A stretch of DNA of 7,914 nucleotides, taken from the NCBI GenBank assembly GCA_030618675.1, contig JAUXCV010000066.1, forward strand, positions 1-7,914, written 5' to 3'. Of this stretch, positions 1 through 6,102 are shown piece by piece. The translations under genes and the position numbers were made by a program. The notes beneath the pieces are model-generated. The model was not told where the DNA came from and made no database searches. It saw nothing but the letters and a program-made list of their open reading frames with translations. The stretch comes from Acidimicrobiia bacterium. Lineage in GTDB: Bacteria; Actinomycetota; Acidimicrobiia; Spongiisociales; UBA5794. Positions within the stretch are counted from its first letter, which is position 1. The number at the start of each line of letters is the position of its first letter.

Positions 1-209
1 CCGGAGACGGTCACGAACAACATGATGATCACGGCGAGGCCCACGGCAACCGACACGCCAACGATGAACAGTTGAAGAGCGGCACCGACAGACGTGATCG
101 TCTCCGTCGCATCATCGGCAGCGATCGGAGCGACCATGATCCCCGTCCCAACCACAACGAAGAGCAGCATCGCCGTCCCGAGGAACTCCGCAGCCAGTCT
201 CTTCGCCAT
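1..209 (-). CDS. MIP-family aquaporin, N-terminal part (cut by left edge)
   Basis: This is the first 69 codons of a membrane channel of the aquaporin/glycerol facilitator (MIP) family, which passes water or small neutral solutes across the inner membrane. It starts at ATG 207-209, with GAGGGAG about 6 nt upstream. The N-terminus reads MAKRLAAEFLGTAMLLF, and AEFLGT is the usual opening of MIP helix 1. A second hydrophobic helix follows at about residues 44-66, and the visible part ends in VTVSG, exactly where family members continue with the first pore motif (G-A-H-x-N-P). The N-terminal style, with VVVGTGIM after AEFLGT, resembles the aquaporins found near arsenic-resistance genes in actinobacteria and proteobacteria. 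That assignment rests on memory of the family, and the NPA motifs lie outside the window. It is 63 nt downstream of the toxin gene on the same strand, so read-through from the toxin-antitoxin promoter is possible. Confidence 0.8.
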   Translation of the reverse strand, partial: MAKRLAAEFLGTAMLLFVVVGTGIMVAPIAADDATETITSVGAALQLFIVGVSVAVGLAVIIMLFVTVS

Positions 210-272
210 ATCGACTCCCTCTTCGTGAGCTCGTGATGATCGCGGGGTGACCACCGACAACCGGTGCCAGTA

Positions 273-599
273 CTACGGGTTCTTGAAGACGACGTGTCCG
301 CCGATGCGTCTCCACCGCACCGCACGATTCCGTTGTCCGGTGGTCGGGTCCGTCACCGTGACCCATTCCCATGTTGCTCGGCCATCCGGCCCGGAGAAGC
401 TCCACGTCATCTCAAAAACGCCGTCGGCCCCCTGTACTCCACGCACGCGCAGGGATGCCGGCCATGCTCCCGCACCGCCGGAGGTCACCCGATCAGCGGC
501 AGCGTTGAACGCCCGGACGGCTTCACGGAAGAGCTGCCGTTCTGACTCGGAAAGCTTCCTGTAGTCCGCTTTGAACGAGTCTGAGCGCTCGTATCGCAT
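273..599 (-). CDS. RelE-like toxin of a type II toxin-antitoxin module
   Basis: A small basic protein of 108 residues, probably a RelE/ParE-superfamily toxin. Members with a RelE fold usually cleave mRNA at the ribosome. An N-terminal helical segment (residues 4-35, with SFKADYRKLSESERQLFREA) resembles the RelE helical hairpin. A strand-rich C-terminal half follows, with FEMTWSF (62-68), GRATWEW (73-79) and the basic end VRWRRIGGHVVFKNP (94-108). The FEMTWxx / GRATW / WRRIGxH pattern is one I recognise from RelE-like proteins encoded next to AbrB antitoxins. It starts at ATG 597-599, 12 nt after the antitoxin stop, with no clear ribosome binding site, so coupled translation is likely. The catalytic mechanism cannot be read from sequence alone. 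A ParE-type gyrase inhibitor is the alternative, but the arginine-rich C-terminus favours RNA cleavage. Confidence 0.75.
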   Translation of the reverse strand: MRYERSDSFKADYRKLSESERQLFREAVRAFNAAADRVTSGGAGAWPASLRVRGVQGADGVFEMTWSFSGPDGRATWEWVTVTDPTTGQRNRAVRWRRIGGHVVFKNP

Positions 600-611
600 C
601 GCAGAGGTCGG

Positions 612-905
612 TCAGTTGTCGAGGTCGTCGAGAAGGCTCTCGACGTCGTCGAAGGCTGCGGATCGCCCAGTGTCGAAGTCGGCACCGGACTCACGTTCCA
701 TGGCCTGCCACCTCTCGGTCCAGAACCAGGACTGGTCGGCGTCGACGAGGACCTTGGGTGTCATGACGATCCTGCCGTTCTCGACGTGACACTCAAGCAC
801 CGTCCCGGCTTCGATACGTGCGGCTTCGCGTACCTCGGAAGGAATGGTCATCTGACCCCGCTCTCGAAGGGTCGTTGTGGATGCTGCCCGTGCGATCTGA
901 CTCAT
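612..905 (-). CDS. AbrB/SpoVT-type antitoxin
   Basis: A 97-residue antitoxin and probable autorepressor. Residues 10-51 form a swapped-hairpin AbrB/SpoVT (MazE-like) DNA-binding domain, with the signature TTLRERGQMTIPSEVREAAR (11-30) followed by the EAGTVLECHVENGRIVM strand pair. The C-terminal tail is acidic, with SWFWTERWQAMERE (59-72) and FDDVESLLDDLDN (85-97). This is the segment expected to wrap the toxin, and the WFWTxxWQ...E(S)VExLLxDLD pattern is typical of AbrB antitoxins paired with RelE-like toxins. ATG 903-905 is preferred because AGGG lies 8 nt upstream. A GTG nine bases further upstream (914) is open but has no spacing from that site. It is the first gene of the pair, with the toxin 12 nt downstream, and the repeats at 930-953 upstream could be its own operator. 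Confidence 0.82.
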   Translation of the reverse strand: MSQIARAASTTTLRERGQMTIPSEVREAARIEAGTVLECHVENGRIVMTPKVLVDADQSWFWTERWQAMERESGADFDTGRSAAFDDVESLLDDLDN

Positions 906-929
906 AGTCCACACCCTAGATCACTTTCT

Positions 930-953
930 GATAGTTGGATAGTACGATTATCC
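930..953. promoter_or_regulatory. Candidate operator of the toxin-antitoxin module
   Basis: An unusually AT-rich stretch lies 25-48 nt upstream of the antitoxin start. It carries two direct copies of GATAGT (930-935 and 938-943). It also holds a 17-base near-palindrome, GGATA-N7-TATCC (937-953). AbrB-type antitoxins normally repress their own promoters at sites of this kind, so this is a plausible operator overlapping the promoter. The binding role is inferred from position and symmetry only, and I cannot fix the -10 and -35 boxes with confidence. Confidence 0.4.
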
Positions 954-1133
954 GAATGCTCAGTCGTTCTCTGACGCCACGACGGGAGCATCCGGTCCGA
1001 TCGACGAGGGGATGGGAACAGATGCGGTACCTTCACGCGGCGGCAACCCGACCGCGACACCGTACGACATCGTCGCTGTGGATTCCAGACCTCCGGCGGC
1101 CGTTGAACCCGCCATCTCTACCCGTGAGATCGG

Positions 1134-1652
1134 CTATTCATCTTCCCGGGGGTTTCGAGTGAACTTGCGGCCGATGGCGAGGATGACGCCCACGAGGATG
1201 TAGATGATGGCTACGAAGGCGAGAGCGAACTTCGGAATCGCCATCAACGCACTCAGCGGGATCCACGCGCTCCAGCCGCTGAGGTAGCCGAGCATCGCCA
1301 CGTTCTCGATCATGTCGAGCGCTCCCGCGACGAGACCACCTCCAGCGATCACGGTCCCGATCTTCCGGGCGGCATCACCACGGAACTGCCGCCTCGCCCA
1401 GAGGGATCCGAAGAACAGAGCAGGGGCGTAGAAGAAGATGAACAGGAAGTCCCACAGGATCGCCGACCGGACGACGCCGGGATCGACGCCGCGCATCACC
1501 TCGTTCACCCGATCTGTCGTTCCGGCAAGCTCAAGCTCAACGATCGGAAAGCCCTGTGCGGCTGCAGTGGTGACGGCACCCGCCACGAGCGCGGCGATCG
1601 CCCAGAGCCACCAGAGGTCCACGAGCCGGTGCAGCATCTTGCTATGCGTCAT
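1134..1652 (-). CDS. Unrecognised four-helix membrane protein
   Basis: A 172-residue integral membrane protein that I cannot assign to a named family. Hydrophobic segments lie at about residues 14-33, 64-85, 98-123 and 132-160. A hydrophilic, likely external stretch sits between the first two (35-62), and the tail is charged (GRKFTRNPREDE). Two polar motifs stand inside otherwise hydrophobic helices: WDFLFIFFYAP (67-77) and LDMIENVAML (112-121). The buried Asp/Glu-Asn pair hints at a functional site rather than simple anchoring. Its ATG overlaps the RDD gene stop as ATGA (1649-1652), and GGTGGGAG lies about 10 nt upstream, so the two are almost certainly co-translated and may work together. 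No enzymatic or transport role can be claimed. Confidence 0.7.
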   Translation of the reverse strand: MTHSKMLHRLVDLWWLWAIAALVAGAVTTAAAQGFPIVELELAGTTDRVNEVMRGVDPGVVRSAILWDFLFIFFYAPALFFGSLWARRQFRGDAARKIGTVIAGGGLVAGALDMIENVAMLGYLSGWSAWIPLSALMAIPKFALAFVAIIYILVGVILAIGRKFTRNPREDE

Positions 1653-2116
1653 CGCCGATCAGCTCCCACCGGGACCACCCGAGTCCCGCCCGCGAAGGTG
1701 TCATGCCACCCGATGTTCGCCGGCGACTGATTGATCGTCATCGCTATGTAGAGCGCAGCCGCGATCTCGCCCAGCCCCCCGACGTACGGAACGATGCCGA
1801 GGAGGTACCAGCCATTGCGACGGAACGCCATCTCGAGCGACGGGTTCCCGCCGTCGGGACCGACGGTCCTGAGCTTCAGCAGCATCTTGCCGACCGTCCG
1901 GCCGGTGAACGACTCCATCAGGGCAAAATAGGCAATGACGATCGCGACGGAGAGGAGACTCACGGTGAAACCACCGACATCGCCGGCCATCCATATGCCA
2001 TAGACGCTGACGAAACCGATCAGGAAGGAATCGATGAGCCGGGCCAAGAAGCGCGGCCCGAGACTCGCGGCGATGCCCACTCCCGAATCCGCAGCGGGTG
2101 TGTCTTCCCGATCCAC
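1649..2116 (-). CDS. RDD-family membrane protein
   Basis: A 155-residue member of the RDD family, small membrane proteins named after conserved Arg and Asp residues. Some characterised members behave as Na+/H+ antiporters, but for most the function is unknown. Family marks are GPRFLARLID (20-29, conserved Arg and Asp of helix 1), the second helix at about 49-68, the loop SFTGRTVGKMLLKLRTVGPD (69-88), a third hydrophobic stretch at 102-127, and the closing GWHDTFAGGTRVV (136-148). I chose GTG 2114-2116 because GGAGGGAG lies 9 nt upstream. A TTG at 2155 would add 13 residues but would place that binding site inside the coding region. The gene is followed with a 4-base overlap by a second membrane protein, so the two form an operon. 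It diverges from the Uma2 gene. Confidence 0.85.
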   Translation of the reverse strand: MDREDTPAADSGVGIAASLGPRFLARLIDSFLIGFVSVYGIWMAGDVGGFTVSLLSVAIVIAYFALMESFTGRTVGKMLLKLRTVGPDGGNPSLEMAFRRNGWYLLGIVPYVGGLGEIAAALYIAMTINQSPANIGWHDTFAGGTRVVPVGADRR

Positions 2117-2125
2117 CGCAGCCAA

Positions 2126-2133
2126 CTCCCTCC
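2126..2133 (-). promoter_or_regulatory. Ribosome binding site fixing the RDD start
   Basis: The minus strand reads GGAGGGAG here, a near-perfect anti-Shine-Dalgarno match 9 nt before GTG 2114-2116. It argues for that start over the TTG at 2155, which would leave this site inside the gene. Confidence 0.65.
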
Positions 2134-2346
2134 GGTCCGACGCTTCGCCCCGCAAACGATAGCGACCGCGCCGGTACCCGGCCGACGCGGAGGACCGCCC
2201 GTCAGAACCGGAACTCCACCACCGTCGTTCCGGCGAGGACTTGCAGCGCGGTCAACGCCACGGGTCCCTGATGTTCTACACGAGAGCGTTTCCGTCACAC
2301 CCCCAAGATACGTTGCCGGTATCGCATCCCGACTGGAGGGGGTACC

Positions 2347-2898
2347 GTGAATGCTGCAATGCCAACGATCGAACGACTCGACCGCACGCCGATGTCCTGG
2401 GAGGAGTACCAAGCCCTCGGCGAAGACGTCCGGGGCGAGTACATCGACGGGATGCTCGTCATGAGTCCGTCACCGACGAAGCTCCATCAACGTGTGGCGT
2501 CTCGATTGGCGCGGGCGATCGAAACGGCCGGGAAAGGCGACATCGACGTAGCGCTCGCGTGGGCATGGAAGCCGGGACCCGACGAGTTCATCCCCGACAT
2601 CATCGTGTTCGATGACACCGCCGAGAACGTTCGCCTCACCGGCATCCCACATCTCGCCGTCGAAGTGCTCTCCACCGATCGGGGGGCGGACTTGATCCGG
2701 AAGTTCCGGAAGTATGAGAAGGCCGGTCTGCCGAGATACTGGATCGTCGACCTCGATGACACCGGGCCAGAAGTCGTCACGTACGAACTGCAAGAGGGAG
2801 TGTTCGTCGAAACCGGGCGCCATCACGGCGACAACGAGGTCACGCTCGACGTCGGGCCGATGCCGGTGACGTTCGCTCCGAACGACTTGCTGAGCTGA
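2347..2898 (+). CDS. Uma2-family (DUF820) putative endonuclease
   Basis: A 183-residue protein of the Uma2/DUF820 family, which has a PD-(D/E)XK nuclease fold. The family is often present in many copies in cyanobacteria and some actinobacteria, and its cellular role is not known. Visible in order are TPMSWEEYQAL (14-24), the family motif GEYIDGMLVMSPSP (30-43), His47, the active-site Pro-Asp in FIPDIIVF (81-88; Asp84), HLAVEVLSTDRG (102-113; Glu106) and the lysine-rich helix RKFRKYEKAGLPRYWIVD (118-135). All expected metal-binding acidic residues and a nearby lysine are intact, and the length is normal, so the protein looks active. It starts at GTG 2347 with GGAGGGGG just upstream. It stands alone on the plus strand, divergent from the RDD gene. 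I see no transposon ends around it. Confidence 0.88.
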   Translation: MNAAMPTIERLDRTPMSWEEYQALGEDVRGEYIDGMLVMSPSPTKLHQRVASRLARAIETAGKGDIDVALAWAWKPGPDEFIPDIIVFDDTAENVRLTGIPHLAVEVLSTDRGADLIRKFRKYEKAGLPRYWIVDLDDTGPEVVTYELQEGVFVETGRHHGDNEVTLDVGPMPVTFAPNDLLS

Positions 2899-2939
2899 AC
2901 CGCCGGACTCCCCACGTCCGATGTCTCGGCATCGCAGCG

Positions 2940-3056
2940 TCAACGACCGGTCCAGAACTCGCCGAAGGCGTCCTGGTTGAGGCTGAAGAGCCATGCCTCC
3001 TGGATCTTGTCGCCTCTGAGCGAGAGGGCATGGATGACGTCCGTGTCGAGTTGCGC
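2940..3056 (-). pseudogene. Remnant of a SnoaL/NTF2-like protein (C-terminal end only)
   Basis: The minus strand carries 38 codons ending at TGA 2940-2942 that read AQLDTDVIHALSLRGDKIQE followed by AWLFSLNQDAFGEFWTGR. The pattern D-V-I-H-x-L-x-L-R-G-D-K-I-x-E-A-W-x-F...D-x-x-x-F-x-E-F-W is the usual last two strands and end helix of SnoaL-like/ketosteroid isomerase-like (NTF2-fold) proteins, which are normally about 110-140 residues long. Upstream in this frame there is a TGA at 3057-3059 and another only eight codons further, with no start codon and no sign of the missing N-terminal two thirds in another frame. I therefore read it as the scar of a deletion or rearrangement whose breakpoint is near 3060, where the promoter region of the antiporter now begins. 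The family call comes from recalled patterns, not from a search. Confidence 0.55.
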
Positions 3057-3081
3057 TCAAATCCGAAGAGCCTGATAGGGT
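3051..3081 (+). promoter_or_regulatory. Candidate promoter of the NhaC-family gene
   Basis: TTGCGC (3051-3056) and TAGGGT (3076-3081, fitting the actinobacterial TAnnnT -10 pattern) are separated by 19 bases. A start near 3088 would leave a leader of about 24 nt holding the GGGGAGG binding site. The match is weak and the spacing is long, so this is only a candidate. Confidence 0.25.
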
Positions 3082-3111
3082 CACACGCATCTTCTACGGG
3101 GAGGATCGATC

Positions 3112-4656
3112 GTGACCGACACAGAGCGTCGCAAGCGAACACCGCGAGCGCCCTCGATGTTGGATGCTCTCATCCCGGTCGTCGTCCTCGTCGTGTTCCT
3201 CGCCGCCGCCGTCTATCTGTACGGCGGTGACGCGATCGGCGGACCCGTCCAGGTTGCGCTCATCATCACGGCGATGATCGCCGGGCTGAACGGCGTCAAG
3301 AACGGGCACTCGGTCGACAAGATCGGCAAGGCCGCGGTCAACAGCATCTCCACCGCCGTCGGCGCCATCTTCATACTCCTGGCAGTCGGCTCGCTCATCG
3401 GCACCTGGAACATGTCGGGAACGATCGCAACCATGACGTACTGGGGACTCAAGATCCTGGATCCCAGCTGGTACTACGTCGCCACGGCCATCGTGTGCGC
3501 GTTGATCGCTCTCGGGATCGGGAGCGCCTGGACCGTGATCGGCACCCTCGGCGTGGCCCTCATCGGCATCGCGACGGCACTCGGCGTGTCTCCTGAGATG
3601 ACCGCCGGTGCGGTCATATCAGGCGCCTATTTCGGAGACAAGATCTCGCCGTTGTCGGAAACCACCAACCTTGCACCCGCCGTGGCTGGCACGGACCTCT
3701 ACACCCACATCCGGGGAATGATGACCACGACGATCCCGTCCATCCTCATGGCCCTCGTCCTCTACACGATCTTCGGTTTGCGAGCAGACGCCACGGACGC
3801 CTTCGATGTCGGTCCCGCGCTCGACGTCATCGACAGCGTCTTCCACATCGGGATCCTCCCCATGCTGCCGCTGATCCTCGTGATCATCCTTGCCGTGCGC
3901 AAGGCGCCGCCGTCGATGTCGATCATGGCCGGAGCGTTGCTCGGGGGCATCATTGCCGTCATCCTCCAACCAGACGTCGTGCTTGCGTTCGTTGCGGACC
4001 CAAGCCTGAGCACGCCGTGGGCGATGATCAAGGGCGTGTGGGACGCGATGGCGACCGGCTTCGTCGCAGATACCGGCTTCGCAGGTCTCGACTCGCTACT
4101 GACGGGCGGTGGCATGGCCAGCATGATGGACACCGTCTGGTTGATCCTCTCAGCGCTCGCCTTCGGCGGCATCATGGACTACACCGGCATGCTCGGACGT
4201 CTGATCGATCCTCTGGTCAGGCGGGCCAAGAGCGATCGGGCGATCGTCGCAGCGACGGGTGTCACGGCGATCGGCATCAACACGATCGCTGCAGATCAGT
4301 ACCTGGCGATCGTACTGACCGGCAATGTCTACAAATCCGAATACGAGGAACGAGGCATCGCACCTCAGACACTGTCGCGAGAGATCGAGGACACCGCAAC
4401 GGTGACTTCGCCGCTCATCCCGTGGAACAGTTGCGGCGCCTATGTGGCGGGCACGCTCGGCATCGAGACCGTGGCCTACTTCCCCTTCGCTTTCTTCAAC
4501 CTGATCAACCCGATCTTGTCGTTCGTGTACGCCTTCTTCGGGTTCCAGATCAAGCACGTCGAACCCGGAGCCGAACTCAAGGCGTCGCCGGAGAAAGCCG
4601 AGTTCTACGGCATCGGCGACCAGAGCATCGACGAGGTCCCCCTCAAAGGCGACTGA
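3112..4656 (+). CDS. nhaC: NhaC-family Na+/H+ antiporter-like transporter
   Basis: A 514-residue polytopic membrane protein of the NhaC family in the ion transporter superfamily. Members exchange Na+ for H+, and some instead couple Na+ or H+ to organic acids or amino acids (the Bacillus malate/lactate exchanger MleN is one). About 11-12 hydrophobic helices are visible from residue 18 to 476. Family hallmarks are GAYFGDKISPLSETTNLAP (171-189), the second half-repeat around TAIGINTIAADQYLAIVLTG (385-404) and SPLIPWNSCGAYVAGTLG (433-450). The length is typical. It starts at GTG 3112, with GGGGAGG 7 nt upstream. The N-terminus is short and basic, and the C-terminus is hydrophilic (480-514). It converges on arcA. 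A link to arginine catabolism, either pH and Na+ balance during ammonia release or carriage of a pathway metabolite, is inference from position. The substrate cannot be told from sequence. Confidence 0.88.
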   Translation: MTDTERRKRTPRAPSMLDALIPVVVLVVFLAAAVYLYGGDAIGGPVQVALIITAMIAGLNGVKNGHSVDKIGKAAVNSISTAVGAIFILLAVGSLIGTWNMSGTIATMTYWGLKILDPSWYYVATAIVCALIALGIGSAWTVIGTLGVALIGIATALGVSPEMTAGAVISGAYFGDKISPLSETTNLAPAVAGTDLYTHIRGMMTTTIPSILMALVLYTIFGLRADATDAFDVGPALDVIDSVFHIGILPMLPLILVIILAVRKAPPSMSIMAGALLGGIIAVILQPDVVLAFVADPSLSTPWAMIKGVWDAMATGFVADTGFAGLDSLLTGGGMASMMDTVWLILSALAFGGIMDYTGMLGRLIDPLVRRAKSDRAIVAATGVTAIGINTIAADQYLAIVLTGNVYKSEYEERGIAPQTLSREIEDTATVTSPLIPWNSCGAYVAGTLGIETVAYFPFAFFNLINPILSFVYAFFGFQIKHVEPGAELKASPEKAEFYGIGDQSIDEVPLKGD

Positions 4657-4671
4657 CCGGAAGCCCGGTCA
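4654..4671. terminator. Stem-loop between convergent nhaC and arcA
   Basis: TGACCGG (4654-4660), AAGC loop, CCGGTCA (4665-4671): a perfect 7-bp stem whose first bases are the stop codon of the NhaC-family gene. There is no U-run after it, which is common for terminators in high-GC actinobacteria. Its position directly after the stop supports termination of plus-strand transcription. Being symmetric, it could also stop read-through from arcA on the other strand. Confidence 0.5.
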
Positions 4672-4748
4672 ACCCAAGTGCTCGATGCAACAGTGAGCGA
4701 AGCGAATGACTCCGCGTCCGAGCCGAGAACTTCCCCGACCGGCTCTTG

Positions 4749-4787
4749 CTGTCCACTGTCCGCTGTCGGCTGTCGGCTGTCGGCTGG
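4749..4787. repeat. Heptamer tandem repeat (CTGTCSR-type, five units)
   Basis: Five consecutive 7-base units, CTGTCCA, CTGTCCG and then three copies of CTGTCGG, followed by a partial CTGG. The array lies in the 150-base gap between the convergent nhaC and arcA genes, about 20 bases beyond the arcA stop, and is not within a credible gene. The first two units differ from the rest at one or two positions, suggesting growth by slippage at the right-hand end. No function is evident. A weak inverted repeat (GAGCCG 4720-4725 / CGGCTC 4740-4745) lies just before it. Confidence 0.8.
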
Positions 4788-4806
4788 AGCCTTTCCCGCC
4801 TCTTCC

Positions 4807-6036
4807 TCAGTCGTACACGGGATCGCGCAGAACGGGACACGTCATGCAGTGACCGCCGCCGCGTCCACGGCCGAGTTCCGAACCGTCGATCTCGCGCACG
4901 GTGATCCCGGCCTTCCGCAGCCGGATGTTCGTTCCCTCGTTCCGGCTGTATCCGACCACGACCCCCGGCTCCATGGCAACGACGTTGTTGCCGTCGTTCC
5001 ACTGCTCTCGCTCCTGGGCGAACGCGTCGCCGGCCGTGGGCACGACCCGGAGCTCGTCGAGGCCGAGGGCGTCTCGCACGACCTCGAGCCAGCCCCGCTC
5101 CTCGATCACGACCTCGGGTGCTTCGTCTCCCGGGTAGTAGCTGATCGGCTGGATCGACTGCACGGCCGGTTCGAAGATCGTGACGAGATCCCGGTCACAG
5201 AACGAGAAGATGGTGTCGAGGTGCATGCTGGCCCGATCGGGCGGCATCTTCGCCGCGATCACCCTCGTGGCTGCCCCGTTCTGGAACAGGGTCCGGGCGA
5301 GCTGCCCGACGGCCTGGTACGTCGTCCGCTCACCCATACCGATGAGCACGATGCCCTTGCCGACCGGCATGATGTCGCCGCCCTCCATCTTGGCCTCGCC
5401 CCAATTGGCGGTCGGCGGGTCGCCGAACCAGATGTCGAAGTCGCCGCCCTTGAACTCTGGGTGGTACTTGTAGATGGCCATCATGTGGAGGGATTCCTTG
5501 CGGCGTGCCGGCCAGTACATCGGGTTGACCGTGACCCCGCCGTAGATCCAGGCCGAGCTGTCACGCGTGAACAGCTGGTTCGGAAGCGGAGCAATGACGA
5601 ACTCCGTACCGGCCCAGGCTTTCTTCGCCAACGCTCTGTACTCGACAGGTAGGTCGTCGACGATGACACCACCGATGAGTGCGGCAACAAGCTCAGTCGA
5701 CTTCATCTCGTCCATCCATGCCCTCAGCTCGAGAGCGCCGTTGACACCCACCTCGTTGGTACTCAACCGGTTGTCGAGCAAATAGGCGCGACCTTCGGGA
5801 TCGTCGGCGACGTCCGCGAGCAGTTCGTGCACTCGCATGACCTGCACACCGAACTCCTCCCGCATGAGATCGACGAACGCGTCGTGCCCCCTGCGGGCCC
5901 TTCGCACCCAGATCACATCATCGAAGAGGAGTTCCTCGGCGTTCGAGGGCGTGAGCCGTTCCATCTCGAGACCCGGGCGATGAACGATGACCTTGCGCAG
6001 TTTGCCGACTTCGGAGTGCACTCCGTATTCCGTCAT
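4807..6036 (-). CDS. arcA: Arginine deiminase
   Basis: A 409-residue cytoplasmic enzyme that hydrolyses L-arginine to L-citrulline and ammonia, the first step of the arginine deiminase pathway. The N-terminus has EVGKLRKVIVHRPGLEMERL (9-28) and ELLFDDVIWV (35-44), both diagnostic of ArcA. All catalytic residues of the guanidine-modifying superfamily are present: Asp159 in FTRDSSAW, Glu218 in KMEGGDIMPVG, His272 and Asp274 in MHLDTIFSF, and the nucleophile Cys397 in GGGHCMTCPVLRDP near the C-terminus, matching Cys406 of the Pseudomonas enzyme. The length is normal. It starts at ATG 6034-6036 with GAGAGGGG about 8 nt upstream; the frame stays open further upstream, but that part has no family similarity and covers the promoter region. 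It diverges from the transporter-arcC genes, with which it should work, and converges on the NhaC-family gene. Confidence 0.97.
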   Translation of the reverse strand: MTEYGVHSEVGKLRKVIVHRPGLEMERLTPSNAEELLFDDVIWVRRARRGHDAFVDLMREEFGVQVMRVHELLADVADDPEGRAYLLDNRLSTNEVGVNGALELRAWMDEMKSTELVAALIGGVIVDDLPVEYRALAKKAWAGTEFVIAPLPNQLFTRDSSAWIYGGVTVNPMYWPARRKESLHMMAIYKYHPEFKGGDFDIWFGDPPTANWGEAKMEGGDIMPVGKGIVLIGMGERTTYQAVGQLARTLFQNGAATRVIAAKMPPDRASMHLDTIFSFCDRDLVTIFEPAVQSIQPISYYPGDEAPEVVIEERGWLEVVRDALGLDELRVVPTAGDAFAQEREQWNDGNNVVAMEPGVVVGYSRNEGTNIRLRKAGITVREIDGSELGRGRGGGHCMTCPVLRDPVYD

Positions 6037-6087
6037 GGTGTTGCCCCTCTCTGCGCCGCGACTCCGGGCCACGGGCACTCGGTGATT

Positions 6088-6095
6088 GACCGGTC
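6088..6095. promoter_or_regulatory. Small palindrome at the likely arcA transcription start
   Basis: GACCGGTC is a perfect 8-bp palindrome. It sits immediately downstream (in the arcA direction) of the candidate -10 box at 6103-6108, where transcription would begin, so a bound protein could block arcA. Palindromes of eight bases arise often by chance in GC-rich DNA, so the role is speculative. Confidence 0.25.
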
Positions 6096-6102
6096 CTCCC
6101 CC

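Noticed and set aside
906..1133. Possible gene or tRNA in the gap before the membrane-protein pair
   Set aside because: No tRNA-like arms are present, and the open frames on both strands are short and unrelated to anything I know. Only the repeats near 930-953 and a weak ATCTC/GAGAT inverted repeat are visible.
2202..2261. Short minus-strand frame (GTG start, 19 codons, ending VVEFRF) in the RDD-Uma2 gap
   Set aside because: It is too short, has no clear ribosome binding site and I recognise no family. It could be a remnant, but nothing supports that.
1703..2350. Plus-strand open frame of 215 codons opposite the RDD gene
   Set aside because: The composition is that of a shadow frame and it runs antisense to conserved RDD motifs.
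2470..3090. Minus-strand open frame of 206 codons opposite Uma2
   Set aside because: It is antisense to a well-supported gene and no domain is visible. The real minus-strand signal here is the short SnoaL-like remnant in a different frame.
4017..4709. Plus-strand open frame of 230 codons inside the NhaC-family gene
   Set aside because: It overlaps the conserved second half of the transporter in another frame, and its Arg/His/Asp-rich composition is typical of a shifted frame.
4720..4745. Inverted repeat GAGCCG/CGGCTC as an arcA terminator
   Set aside because: The stem is only six bases with a 14-base loop, so it is weaker than the stem at 4654-4671.
4678..5652. Long plus-strand open frame (324 codons) opposite arcA
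   Set aside because: It is antisense to a certain enzyme gene, begins in the heptamer repeat region, has no recognisable domain and is rich in Arg, Asp, His and Pro, as expected for a GC-rich shadow frame.
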